64,000 bases of DNA from Rhizophagus clarus. Its lineage: Eukaryota > Glomeromycota > Glomeromycetes > Glomerales > Glomeraceae. Below, piece after piece: positions 37,218 through 48,941 of the stretch (positions are counted from its first letter, which is position 1; each line of letters starts with the position of its first letter). Both the position numbers and the translations under genes were made by a program. The notes beneath the pieces were generated by a model, which was not told where the DNA came from, made no database searches, and saw nothing but the letters and a program-made list of their open reading frames with translations. Location of the stretch: positions 496,001-560,000 of the forward strand of contig BLAL01000252.1 of NCBI GenBank assembly GCA_015698045.1, in the 5' to 3' direction.

Positions 37218-37317
37218 CATGGATATCTAAAAAAAAACTCAATATACACCGATGCTCTCCTCCCTTCGGGGGGGCCAAGACATCGGTGTATATTTCAGTT
37301 ATTCGCCGATGTCCATG
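37218..37317 (+). other. Strong nested hairpin with TTCG loop
   Basis: AATATACACCGATG (37241-37254) and its exact complement CATCGGTGTATATT (37281-37294) form a 14-base stem. Inside it CTCCC-TTCG-GGGGG can form a second stem with a stable tetraloop. Outside it CATGGATATC (37218-37227) pairs with GATGTCCATG (37308-37317) with one mismatch. The G+C-rich loop is unusual for this region. It could be a structured RNA, a foldback element or a regulatory site; no known family is recognised. Confidence 0.55.
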
Positions 37318-39905
37318 TATTAATTGAAATAATCGAAATAATTGAAATCACTTAACATTATATATAATATTCAAGACGCGTAAATCGTCGAAAATTATAG
37401 TAGAAAATTTTCTATACGAAAAAAAAGAATATATTCATGATCTCAAAAGAAACAGGGGGTCAAAAACTTGTAATAGGGGTGATCACATTTTAATGTGAAT
37501 AACGTGATATAAGAAATAACCTAAATAGGTAAAGCTGGTAAAAATTGAAATCCATTTAAGGAGATCCAGAAAATCACCAGACTCACTCCTTGAGATGAAT
37601 TTGGTAGAGTTATCAATTTAATTAATAAAATTAAAAGTAAATTTGGAATGAATCCGCAGGTTGTTATTAATCAACAACATAAAAACAAGCAGTTGCTGCG
37701 GAATCGTTACATTAATTTCACGCTTCTTTTCACAAAAGGAAAGTAGTACGACTTAGTCCACTTAAGGCAAATGATTGTTCAAATACAATCCATGAGAAAA
37801 AAGGTTTATATTGGTTCGTTCATATTATTGAGTAACCCAAACATGGATGCACAAGTAAAAAAAAAGCATGGAAGATTCCGTAGTACAATCATTACTTTGA
37901 AAGCGTTTCATTTGATTAATTAATCATATGAATTTTTGTAGAAACCGAATAATTATTATGTAAACAATAATAAAATATGAAAGGGATTTTCCCAAACATG
38001 ATCACTACGGTTTGCAAAAAAGACGAGCCAAACGAGATATAAAATGAAATCTCCGAAATCGAACTAACTTTGATTAAATTTACGTTAAGAAGAAAATGGA
38101 AATAAAATAAAGAAAATTCGGAAATAGTTAAAAAAAAAAAAAAATGAAAGAACGAAATCAATATATAATTAACATATTGATTTTCGGTTGTCTTAATACG
38201 GGATATCCGATTGAAAATAATTTAAATCGGTTTCCATTGTAATTAGAGTAATATTATTGGGTAGTATTTTGGACATAAGACAGCATTTTTTTACCAAAAT
38301 TATGCAATCAGATAAGGATGATTTCGAAAATCAATATTACATCACTTTGAAATAATCTAAGCCTCTAATAGCGTTATCAAGATATATCATGTGTTTTTTT
38401 AACAAGTTAATAATCTTGTAATCTATATTATCGCCGAATCAATTTTCGTTATTTGCTATATTTAGTAATCGTATAAAGATATTAAAAAAATAAATTTTAT
38501 TTTATATACAATACAATTTGATGCGGGGATGGTGATTGTAAACATGCGGAAATTTAAATTATTGTAAAAAAAAAAAAAAAAATAATAATAATGATTATGC
38601 CGATCTGATTTTACTGATAATTATGATAATTAAAAGGTTTGTGTCAGTCAAAGAAAATATCGTGAGAATATGATGCAACTTCCTTTTCTTTGTGAAATTC
38701 GTGTGGAATAATTTGTTTCGCGTTAAAAGAATAATTAATGTTGTATTTTATTATTCGTGTAACATGCGATTAAGCAAGATATGATTCATATTTATTTATT
38801 TATTTTTTTTTTTTATGAATTGAGATTAAAAATTTTCCTTCGGTTTTTTTTTTCGCCACTTAAATCATTCCCATGAAGATTTTGACTAATTTTGTAATTC
38901 TGATTTATTTTTTACGCCTCAGAGGCGGTGTTATTTTTTTTATTAAACGGAAAAAAAATCTATATTGGGACATAAACTAAAAAAAAAAATCGAGGATTTT
39001 TTTTTTATATTACACACTTTGTTTACCAATGAGTTCATATTTGATTGTTTTCCATTAATCATAAAATATCACATCAATAACGGGACAATGTATTTTTTTT
39101 ACTTACTTTGCGTAAAATTATTTTTCATTCTAAAATATGATTTTTTTCATACTTTGACGCCATAATACTTAATTGCTTTGTTTCTTTCTTATCTATGTAG
39201 GTCTGTGCTTCTTCTTATGTTGTAGAAGCAAAAAATTTTTTACAGAAAAAAGAAAGACCGGCTGACCTTTGTTATTGAATCACAACTTGATGCAGTTTTA
39301 ATTTTACAATTTTCATGTCCGATAAGATAAAATTTCCATGTTTAAATAATTGACATCCGTGACCCATGAAATAACGTTTTCCAAATAAGTTAATACAAAT
39401 ATGTATTGTACCTACCTTATTAGAAGTATGGTTAGGTTATTTTTCAAAACTGATATTAATGATGTACGATGATGGTACGATGATGACAGTCCGTGGTACA
39501 AAAATAATGGTTTATCTTTCAAATCTAACAAATCTAACAAATCGATATAATAATATATATAAACCCCCAATTAATTTTTACAAAAGAGTAGAAAAAAAAT
39601 TTACAACCTAAAATATTCATAGACTTTTAATTTTTTTTTCCTCGTTTTTCTTTCTCTCTAATTTTTTTTTTTTTTTTCCTTCTTCGTTCTTACCTAATAA
39701 GAAAAAGGATTTCTATTTAAATTTATTATCAGGTTAGACCACTTATTCTTTTTTATTATTGTATATAAATATATTTATTTTATTTTATTTCTTTTTTTTT
39801 TTTTATTTACGTGACGTGTTCTTTTCGTTTTCTGTATATTTTATTATTCGTAATATCAATTTGACAAATATATTTGTTTCCTATTAGTCAAAACAATTAA
39901 ATATC

Positions 39906-40907
39906 ATGGAAGCTTCACAAGAACGTATTATTCTCACTGTTAAAGACTCCACTTTGGACAAAATCGTAACCGTTCCTTTGAATATGTCCAAACCAAATAA
40001 AACTCGTGTTGATAATGTTTCTCCTCCAACCCCTCCGGAAGAAAGACGTTCTGTCAGTTTCGACCCTTCTGTAAAAACCATGAGTATTCCCAAGGATATC
40101 AACTATTTAAATGGATTTACCAATTCCCCAGCTGAATCCATTGATATTTCTGTTCGTGATTGTTCTGAAGAAATTTCCGTTTCCTTAAAAGAACGTGATA
40201 CCGAAATGAAAGAATTGGTTATTTGTAATAAAGAATTTTTTGATACGGTCAAACAAAGCATTTTCGAGGATGAGGAAGGTTGGGAAGAATTCCTTAAAAT
40301 TTTGTATTCAAAACGTGAGGAGATACCAGATTGTAAATGGATGGAATCTATATCCAATTATCTTTCTGATAACCCACAATTACTTGCAAATTTTAAACAA
40401 ATTACTGGTTATTTGGAAAATGATGACGATGATGACGATAATTACGATAATGATTATTATATGGATGATATTCAAGAAGAGTATGATGATGATCTTGGTT
40501 ACACACCCGAATGTGATCCTGTTTATGTAGATATTGCTCCTATACGTAATTTCCCACAGGCGTTGAAAAACCTTGAAACATCATATCCACAATTTTTCAT
40601 TAATGCAAAACAAGAACTAGGCGGATTAGGTAAAGAAAGACATCGTAGAGGTAGTACTTTAGGGCGTAATCATTTTAGTGATGATAATCCACTTTTACAT
40701 CCGAACGTTGATGATCAGTCTTCAGATAATTCTTCAGTGACACTTTATGATGAATTTAAACGTATCCTGGTCACTCCTAGAGATATTATGAATGATTTTG
40801 AGTGGGAAACTGCAATAAATGAGATTTTGATAGTTTCTAAATCACTTCTTGATCACTTTTACGAAATTATTATTCAAGAAATTGATCAAAACATTGTTAT
40901 GGTATAG
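39906..40907 (+). CDS. Unrecognised acidic protein with two similar helical segments
   Basis: A single-exon frame of 333 residues starting MEASQERIIL. The N-terminal 105 residues look disordered and contain PPTPPEERRSVSFDPS, a plausible phosphorylation region. Residues 126-170 (WEEFLKILYSKREEI, then W-M-E and LLANFKQITGYL) and 280-326 (YDEFKRILVTPRDIM, then W-E-T and LLDHFYEIIIQEI) share spacing of hydrophobic and W residues, which suggests a duplicated helical domain, vaguely like a paired amphipathic helix fold. Between them are an acidic D/Y-rich stretch (172-196) and FPQALKNLETSYPQFF. Function is not known. The length of open frame, regular codon use and an ATG preceded by AT-rich leader support it as real. 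Confidence 0.75.
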   Translation: MEASQERIILTVKDSTLDKIVTVPLNMSKPNKTRVDNVSPPTPPEERRSVSFDPSVKTMSIPKDINYLNGFTNSPAESIDISVRDCSEEISVSLKERDTEMKELVICNKEFFDTVKQSIFEDEEGWEEFLKILYSKREEIPDCKWMESISNYLSDNPQLLANFKQITGYLENDDDDDDNYDNDYYMDDIQEEYDDDLGYTPECDPVYVDIAPIRNFPQALKNLETSYPQFFINAKQELGGLGKERHRRGSTLGRNHFSDDNPLLHPNVDDQSSDNSSVTLYDEFKRILVTPRDIMNDFEWETAINEILIVSKSLLDHFYEIIIQEIDQNIVMV

Positions 40908-41167
40908 TATATAATTAATATACCAAAAAAAAAAAAAAAAGAAAAAGAAAAGAAATGATTAGAAATTTTAATTAGTAGTGCGCTTTTATTGTAACCTTTA
41001 AAAGAGAGAACATTTTTCATTTTTTATTATATTATGCACGCATTAATACAACATATATTTTTTTTTACACTAAATAATTTTTTGTATAGTTTTAACTATT
41101 ATATAAAAAATTTCAAATAATTGTAAATTCCCTTTTAATAATACTTTGTAATATTTTTTTTTTAAAG

Positions 41168-41198
<31 letters not shown>

Positions 41199-43253
41199 TT
41201 TTTTCAATCTGTATATACAGAAAAAAAAAAGGTATATTATTTTTAAATAAAGTTGCTATACAAAAAAATCAAACTACGGACCCGCAATCAAAGCCCCTTA
41301 ACATTTCCAGATATTTCCAGAACAAAAACATGATTAGTTCATAATCAACTAATCAATAGTCAATTAGTTACGTTATATTGAAACGTGACCATTCGGCATG
41401 ATTGACACTTGATCATCCGTATAAGGATTAGTCTTTAGATGTTTTTAGTGTACAAAATGTTAGGGAGTTGCCGTTTACTTCTTGATATTTAATAGTGGAG
41501 GGATTTTTCTATCTTACATTACATCTAATTAAATTAATAACGCCAAAAGGATTTTGTATCGCCGTTCACAATCGGTTCATTACTTTTCCTTATATTTTAT
41601 TTTAATTTTATTTTGGCCTATAAGGATAAGAATTTTTTAGATAGAGTTAGAATGAAGATTTATTATCTTTCCTATAATATATTTTATAGTAACCTTTTAT
41701 AGATTTCATAGATCCACTTGACTAAAGGGACTTGCGTAATAATAAAAAAATGATTTAAACAAAAAAGAATTCAACAACTTTTTCGTATGAACTTTATAAC
41801 TAATCAGCTGATACTTTTTATGTAAGAAGTTTTTAGTGTATGGGTAAAATGAGTTTAAAGTTTGAATAATATATATATAATTGGTTGATTCGTATGTGTT
41901 AAATTTCATTTGATAATTTTAATATGTCACCTATTTATGCAATTTAATCAATCAAAAAAAATAAAATAAAAATAAAATAGAAAAGGAAAAAAAAGAAAGA
42001 TCCAGTACCTTATTTTTTTTTTTTTTAGAAAATAAAAAAAAAAAAAATTATCAAATTGTCCCTTTACAAAAGAATTATCCCTTTACAAATAAAAGAAAAG
42101 AAATTATTCATGATTCTTTATAATCACTATCACACTTGTATCACCTTTTTTTTTTTTCCTTGTGACTTTAAAAAAAAAAACGGGTTTCTGTAAAAAAAAA
42201 AAAAAAAAAAATTTTGTACGCAAAAAAAAAAAAAAAACGCCCGAATATACAAATAAACTAAAAATGAAAATACAGTTATTTTTCTTTTCAAAAGATGATC
42301 TTGATCTTTTTTTTTTTTTTTTTTTTTTCCTTCTTTATTAATCCGATTTCAATTATTATATAAAAAGGTTCTGAAAAAAAAAAAAATTTTTTTCAATCAA
42401 TCAAAATGATTGTTTGATGATGTATAATTACGGAATGTGGATTAGGAAAAAATGTGGATTAGGAAAAACAAATTAGTAATCACATGATTAGAAATGTTGG
42501 GTAACCGCTTAACCGTATTAGGACAATCTGTCTGACATTAGTCCCATGGTTATGTTTCAAATTAAAATTAAAATTTTCTAATCACGTGGATTATTATCGA
42601 ACATCATCTCGTGTTACCAGCGTATATTGTGTATATTTATATTTGTATGTGTGTATTACATATTATTAATGTGTAGCAGTTAAAGAATAAAGAATTTACG
42701 TCGCTAGGATGAATTTCTCCTGTTTCATGTGGTACTTTGATGTATTAGATTTACCGTGGTACTAATATTTATTTATATTTCAATATTCTAGTGTCATATT
42801 GTGCATCAAATTAAAAGGGGTACTATTAGTCCGGATTATGCTAAGTTTTTTTTTGTTACGCGAAGTAGATCAACTTTATGCAACGATCATCATTCATCCA
42901 AAAAGAAAAAAAAACAAACCCAAATTAATTTTAACCGGTAAATTTCTTAAAGCTTTATGAGTCGCGTAAAAATTTGAACGAAAAGTTAACAATTCATAAA
43001 ATTTGAACAATTCATGAGTAGTTATTAACCAATACTCATTGAGTTAACAACATAAATTTGTTATAACATATTTCTTTCGCGTTTTTAATCGCATGATTGG
43101 AAAATTATTTACATAAAAAGGAAGCTTTAAACATTATGTGAACGTGATGGATGGAACAATATACTTTTTAACAGTTTAGCAAATTAATAATATTAATAAA
43201 TTTACGTCATATTTATTACGACAACATACATGATTAAAAATGTAAAAATTTAG
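40908..43253. other. Intergenic region, no gene supported
   Basis: Contains the 3' ends of two converging genes, several A/T homopolymer tracts (41165-41205, 42140-42240, 42308-42330) and otherwise unremarkable AT-rich DNA. Confidence 0.6.
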
Positions 43254-45165
43254 TCAACAAATTTCGTCAATATCATGTACATACATTCCGAATTCTACAC
43301 TATCTTCCATAATTTTTTCTGCTTCATCTAAAGGAATACCTCCACGATCCTGGGAAATAAGTCTAATTGCAGCTTCAGGAACAAGTACTTGTTGAAGGTA
43401 TTCCAAAGGTTCTTGTGGCTTTGTCATTTCCATCGTAAGAATATTTGTATTCACGAAGAGAGAGACAAGAGAAGAAAGTATTGTATATGCTCCTTTAGAC
43501 CCATAATATCCAGGCTGATTATGATAATGGACATTAAACAAACATTAAGTTAAACTAAAAAAATTATAATGGGAAAAATTACCTGAAATTTTTGAAATCT
43601 TCCCATAAGAATAGTTGGCTTTCTTGCTCGTGCTCTACCAAATTCTCGATACGCATTTAATGCAATATTCCTATATGAACTATCTATTTTCCCTTTTATC
43701 ACCAACATCAATTCCGGAATCAACTTCTCTACTCTTTTGGGAAGACCATCGAAATTAATGTTAATTGGATATTTTTTCTTGAGACCTTCTGGAACAATGA
43801 AAGCTTCTGACTCATGTAATCGACAAAATTCAAATTCTTCTATTACATTCCTCGGACGTTGAAGAAGTATCGATAATGATGGTGTCTCTTCTTCATCAGA
43901 TCGTTTATCTTGGATCAAAGAACTTATTTTAATCAAATAAGATCGAATGCGATCTGGTAATGGAAATGGAATTGGTTCTTTGCAGAAAGGACAACGTTTA
44001 TATTCTGAGGGATCCATAAAAAAAAAAATTTACTCATCAATTATTATTTAAAAGAATTTCATAAAAACGCATCTCATTGGTGAAATGTACCTTCACTTTT
44101 TCTCCAAGAATTTTGCATTGGTAAAACTTCTTCTTCTTTAGATAAAAAGTCTATTTCTGGTAAATTATCATATTTGCATCTTACGGGCGAGGGGACTCTA
44201 AATCGACTAATAAACGTTTCGATCTCGTCATAGCTTGAATTCGACTGTGGTTGAAAACCATTGTTTTTCTTCAAGCTACTTTCTGGTGTACTAGAAGGAT
44301 TTTCCAAAAAGTCATCATCTGAAATTGATTGTGGTGATGTGAAATCGTTATTGAAACTTGAAATTTGAAAAGACGAAGGATCATGCAATCCTTTCTTCTT
44401 ATTCGAAGAAATTTTCTCATCACGTTTCTTGCTGGGTTCATAAAAGTTATTAAGAGATGATTGAACATCTTTTGTTTTTAATTCGGCTTTAAATGATTCG
44501 ATTTCATTAAATCTAGTGAGCGAAGGAGTTTTATCGTTAGAATTCTTTGAATTCTTTGTACGGGTGGAATTTTTTCTTCTTATATTGAATCGTTCATCAT
44601 CATCGTCATCATCAGTAATCACGATTATAGGTTTAGCTAGTGATTCTGTAGATTGCAAGGTCGATTGTGATATTTCCATCGGTTGTTTGGATTCACTCTT
44701 CAAAGTTGATTTAAAAGAAGGCATTTGAAATATGTCCGATTTATGTGATGAGGCTTGTCCAGAAGATCTAATAGAAATTTTTTGATATTTTCGCGTCGAA
44801 TCTCTCTCAATTGGTTGAGTTTGAGATTCTCGCTTTTTTTCTTCCAATGATCGTTTAGACGAAGACCTTTTAAATTGCTCTCCGATAATGGAGGATGAAT
44901 TTTTCTTTTTAACATTTTTACCATGAATGAAAAATAAATCCAGTTCATCATTAGAATTTGACATATCATCACATTCTTTGAATTCAAATTTACGTTTTTT
45001 ATATAATTTGTTGGAAGCATGTTCGGTGGTAGTGGTTAGGTTTAATGCTGACGAACCATTCGCTTTTGCACTATTTTCAAGAATATGATCAAAGTTATTT
45101 CCTATTTTAGTTCCGAACTTTTTACTTTCAACAAGAGGTTTTTTATCAACTTTTTTCGAGTGCAT
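43254..45165 (-). CDS. RTC4: RTC4-like protein, 3 exons
   Basis: Exons (5' to 3') 45165-44091, 44004-43583 and 43514-43254 encode 585 residues. The first 350 residues are low-complexity, Ser/Lys/Asp-rich and likely disordered and nuclear, with basic clusters. They include IIVITDDDDDD (180-190), a typical SUMO-interacting motif pattern. The C-terminal domain starts with CPFC (363-366) and FCRLHE (Cys419, His422), a likely zinc site, and continues to PGYYGSKGAY, LVPEAAIRLI and EAEKIMEDS, the hallmark of the RTC4 domain family (restriction of telomere capping in yeast). The splice at SEEYKRCPFC and the one before PGYYG both restore family sequence. An ATG inside intron 1 (44017) would give a shorter C-terminal frame but is not needed. 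Confidence 0.85.
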
Positions 45166-45280
45166 TATTAATAAATGAAAGAAAGTGGAAATAAATAAAT
45201 AAAAAAAAAAAAATGATTAAAACCGATATGGTTGTAGAGGATAAAAAAAAGTTGCTCTATATATATATATAATACGTGTC

Positions 45281-45338
45281 GTGGCTGTGTGGGTTGTGCG
45301 CCAATAAAATCATAAACCGCGTCATAACACACAGCCAC
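45281..45338. repeat. Inverted repeat GTGGCTGTGTG / CACACAGCCAC
   Basis: Perfect 11-base arms separated by 36 bases, about 115 bases upstream of the RTC4-like start codon. It may be a promoter element or simply a foldback; the 102-codon frame crossing it has no ATG start and no family support. Confidence 0.6.
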
Positions 45339-45844
45339 ATGATCATAATGACCATAAGCCTATTAAGCTTTTTAAATGATTCGTTACATTACTTAAAAGG
45401 AACATTAAACGCACCAATTAAAGCTTTAAGCAAGTCATACTACGCGTTTTACTTTGTCGTTTTTAAGCAAATCAAATTTATCATTATTTTTACGCGTTTA
45501 TCTTTCCTTTATTATTTAAATTGTATTAGTTCAAAAGTTAATACAAAAGAAGCTGATTCTTCTGAGGCAAAAATCAAAAATTGACAGAAAATGTAGTTGA
45601 AAAAAAAACACGTTGAAGCTGCCTTAAAAAATGAATCCAAATTATAAATTTTACAAGAGTTCCAGGGTAATTAATTTAAAATGTTAAGTAAAGGAATTAT
45701 TTTCTAATCTAGAAATCGCAAGAAAATTAACGAAATTACATAATGAATGAAATTTTCCCAAATATAATTATTTCTTTACCTGTCAATTTTAAACGCATCA
45801 CATACAAATACCAATTATATCCTCCTTCATCAGCAAATTCTTTT

Positions 45845-46353
45845 TCATGGATGTCCTACAATCTCTCTTAACCCATTTTGTGAATCACTAATATTTCTTT
45901 CTAAATATTTTTTGGATTTATCCAAAGTAACAAGATCACTTGTAGCTTTTTCAACTCTATCATCCATTTCTTTGTTTAAAACCGATAAATCAGCTTTAAT
46001 AAATCTAAAAAAAGGAGTATTTTTTTTATTTTATATTATCTGATAAGAAAGAAAAAGAACTGGGTTCACATTATACATACGCTTTTCCAACTGATTTGTA
46101 AGTTTTGGTGTCCTTATCAAGCGCCGATAATTCTTTCTTGGTAAGCTCGGCTAAACGTTTCTCACGTTCTTTTGCTTGTATTTGAGCTTTTACGGTGACT
46201 AGTTGTCGACTATTTTCAACAAGTCTATTTTGAAGTTCAATTAAGACCTATTAAAAATATTTAATATAAATCTAAAGAAGTCGCAATACCAAAACAACAT
46301 CAAAAAAATATTATAATTATTACTTTGCGTAGAGCATCGTCGGAAATCGACAT
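45845..46353 (-). CDS. PFD1: Prefoldin subunit 1, 3 exons
   Basis: Exons 46353-46324, 46247-46081 and 46004-45845 encode 118 residues, the usual length for this beta-type prefoldin subunit. The protein is two coiled-coil helices flanking a short hairpin (TKTYKSVGKAFIKAD), the position of the conserved VG.[AM]F motif; the end KKSKYLERNI-type sequence (DKSKKYLERNISDSQNGLRE) also fits. Prefoldin is a cytosolic hexameric chaperone that hands actin and tubulin to CCT. The first exon is only 10 codons. It diverges from the DAD2-like gene with 150 bases between start codons. Confidence 0.9.
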
Positions 46354-46503
46354 TGTAGCTTGTTTTAACCAAAAGTTTGATAGTAGTACTCTTTATATTC
46401 CAAAAAAAAATGATCAGATGGTGTTGTCACGTGAAATGAGCTGCGGATTTATAGCGTTTGTAAACGGTTTGGCGAAATGTTAATCTAAAACTTTCAATAC
46501 ACA
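46354..46503. promoter_or_regulatory. Shared divergent promoter, PFD1 / DAD2-like
   Basis: Only 150 bases separate the two start codons, so both promoters must lie here. No clear TATA element is visible; the region includes GTCACGTGAAATGAGC, with a CACGTG E-box at about 46427-46432. Confidence 0.5.
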
Positions 46504-46946
46504 ATGACAACTAGAAATGATCAAAATTCGAAAAATGATCAATCAAGATTTCAGGTAATTATGCAAATTAATTATTTAAAATTGGTAAAAACGCGTCAGT
46601 TTCACTTTATTTCCCTTTATTTATACGCGTTTACGTTTATATCTTTATTTAATGTTTTCTTTTCTTTATAAGGAATTACAGACTCTTCGTACACTTCGCG
46701 CAAGCCTAACAAGCGTTGATATTTTTACAAAAAAAGTTTTACAGGATTTAGAAATAATGACTAGAAATTACGAAACTATCTCAGGTGATTCATATTTCAT
46801 ATTAAAATGAATTCACCAATTTAGTGTCAGGTTAATTTGTCCTCAATTTTATTTGTTATATAGTGATTTGTGAAAGTTGGAAAAATGAATTAGAAAAAGA
46901 TCATTCTAATCCTAATACAACATTGGAAAAAAATAAAATGAAATGA
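46504..46946 (+). CDS. DAD2: Probable DASH complex subunit DAD2, 3 exons
   Basis: Exons 46504-46554, 46673-46784 and 46864-46946 encode 81 residues. After a short polar N-terminus, ELQTLRTLRASLTS begins a helix, followed by LQDLEIMTRNYETISVICES and W-K-N-E-L. This matches the pattern of fungal DAD2 (two heptad segments, then a V.. W.N.L motif), a small subunit of the DASH/Dam1 ring that couples kinetochores to spindle microtubules. The small size, coiled-coil content and motif order support it, but sequence similarity is modest and another short kinetochore coiled-coil protein is possible. Both introns have GT..AG borders and preserve frame. Confidence 0.6.
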
Positions 46947-46989
46947 AATGAAATAAGTCATTATATCGAATTGCCAGCACAAATATAGA

Positions 46990-48760
46990 TTAAAGTTTAT
47001 TACTTTTTTGTCAAATTAATATTAATGGTTTTAAATAACAGAATGTTTATTCCATTTTTATAACTCGCAATTACTTATTACAACTAGTAAGAATTCTTGG
47101 GTACAAAAGTTCAACATACAACAAAGGATTCTTTAGAAACTCACCAAGTAACTTGTTTAATAATTTGTATTGAACAAATGTCAACTTTTGAGAATGTCCA
47201 AGAGCATCCGGGATTTGATTAGTAAGAATTGTAATCGGTATCCTATAAAACGTTCATTCAAGAACGTATTTATACCAGGTGCGATAAAAAAAAAAATTTC
47301 GATTATTTCATCTTGTAACTTGTTATACTCCTTCGGAACCTTACAATAATTTTTTTATGATCCTTTTAGCGACGAATTTCTTTTGAATTAATCAAATAAT
47401 TACGCCATTTCTTCATAATGGTCTAACGCTTCTAAATAAATGTGAACAGAAAGTAACACTTTTGTTCTTTGAAAATAAGAATCTTCATATTCTTAAGAAG
47501 ATCAAGGATACAGGTTGTATATGTTTCATAATAATAAATAGTATCTAAGATTATACATAACAATAGATTCATTAAGTGCATGCCTTATTGTCAACCTACT
47601 TAGATTCTACAAGAAAACAATGAATTTTTTAGTGCATTTATGATCGAAGCTAATTATCTTTGATTAAAGAAAATGGATAATATATAACCTTTTCGGTTGC
47701 GTGCTTTAATAATAAGAGAATTTTTATTCGAACAACCATATCCTGAAATTTAAGATATAATCATTAATTTAACAAATTGGATTTTACCTAAATTAATATT
47801 ACTTCATTAGTAAATACCTTCAAATATATCGCTTGTAATTATGTTAATTCGTGCGTTTCTGGGCTTGATCTCATTAACACGTTCAGTCTAATCAAAATAA
47901 ATAGTTAGATCAAATAAAATACAGTTTATAATTGCATAATGATCAAATATCTACCCACATTCTCAACTTTTCCCCTCAGCCCTATTGAACCAAACCTTGG
48001 AATTACTGCTAGGTCTGTCAGATATCAGTTTCTCGTAACATCGATATTAAATATTTTTTATTTTCATTTTTCTCATTAATTTAATTATGCTTCCTTATAA
48101 ACCATATTAATAAATGGTAGATTTCCGAAACTAGGAGACGACAAATTAGTAGCATTAAGTTTGTGTAGCTAAGTATAAAATTTAGTAATTTATTTAGTAT
48201 ATAAACAAATACCCATTAATAATTCTTTGTAAGCAGTATTTATTCATCGATAAATTTTGGCCTCTTAACAACTCAACTTTTATTAAAGAAAGAATTTTTA
48301 TATTATTAAACGAAATCATAGTACGAATATTTGCCTTTGCAGTATATTCGTGAAGTTAGCGTTACTTACTCTTTGCAAAATATTATCAATACGGCTGTTT
48401 TAAAGAATTAGAGGAGATGGCTGTAACACCATAAACTCTTAACTAATGAAACACTCTTTTTCATTATAACCATCTTAATTTCTTGGAGTAATGAGCTAGA
48501 TATCATTTATCACCAAATCGATTCTGTCCGTGTATTCATTTTTCTTTGAGGCCGTTTTTGTGTTTTTTATTCTATTAACAGTATCCTTGCCAACACTATC
48601 AATAGTATCAATGAATCTCTACTTATCAACTTTTGAAGTAAAAAAACTTCCAAACTTCCTGTCCCAGAATTTAACGTGATATATTCGGTTAATACTAAAT
48701 AAATACGCAATGTTGAATAAACTGAAACGAGCAAGGTTAACAAACACGTTTCGTTTCTTC
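46990..48760 (-). pseudogene. Decayed multi-exon gene, family not recognised
   Basis: On the minus strand several coding-like pieces occur in consistent order but are broken by stops and frame changes: SNANFTNILQRQIFVL (near 48370), LNATNLSSPSFGNLPF (near 48140), AVIPRFGSIGLRGKVENVG (near 48000), TERVNEIKPRNARINIITSD (near 47880, after a TTAG acceptor), VVRIKILLLLKHATEKVIYY (near 47730, after a CAG acceptor), and FYRIPITILTNQIPDALGHS leading to KLLNKLLGEFLKNP (47060-47240). They look like a helical protein of single-copy type. It is probably a pseudogene, though a complex intron structure cannot be fully excluded. Confidence 0.45.
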
Positions 48761-48941
48761 TATTTTTAAAACCGACACGTTGTCGAAGTATAAAAATTGT
48801 TATTCAAAACTTTTTTAAATTACGTGTCAGTAACGGTTTTATTTAAAAAACTGATTTCGGATACAATTAATAAAATTACATATATAATTACTATTCGATT
48901 AAAGGAAACAAGGAAACTAATAAAAGTAATAAAGCCTAATG

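Larger units (their letters stand above)
35843..39905. other. Intergenic region with simple repeats and one hairpin
   Basis: Long T and A tracts lie between 36240 and 36460, an AATTGAAT-type array lies at about 36965-37095 and a strong hairpin at 37218-37317. Short frames (for example 37116-37355 and 38965-39165) lack family or codon support. A TATATATAAAC sequence at about 39553 may be a TATA element for the gene at 39906, though it lies 350 bases upstream. Confidence 0.55.

Noticed and set aside
44271..45020. Alternative frames within the RTC4-like gene
   Set aside because: The main frame joins correctly to the zinc-binding exon; the others do not.
45276..45584. 102-codon plus-strand frame upstream of RTC4-like
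   Set aside because: No ATG at its start, no family, and it includes a perfect inverted repeat.
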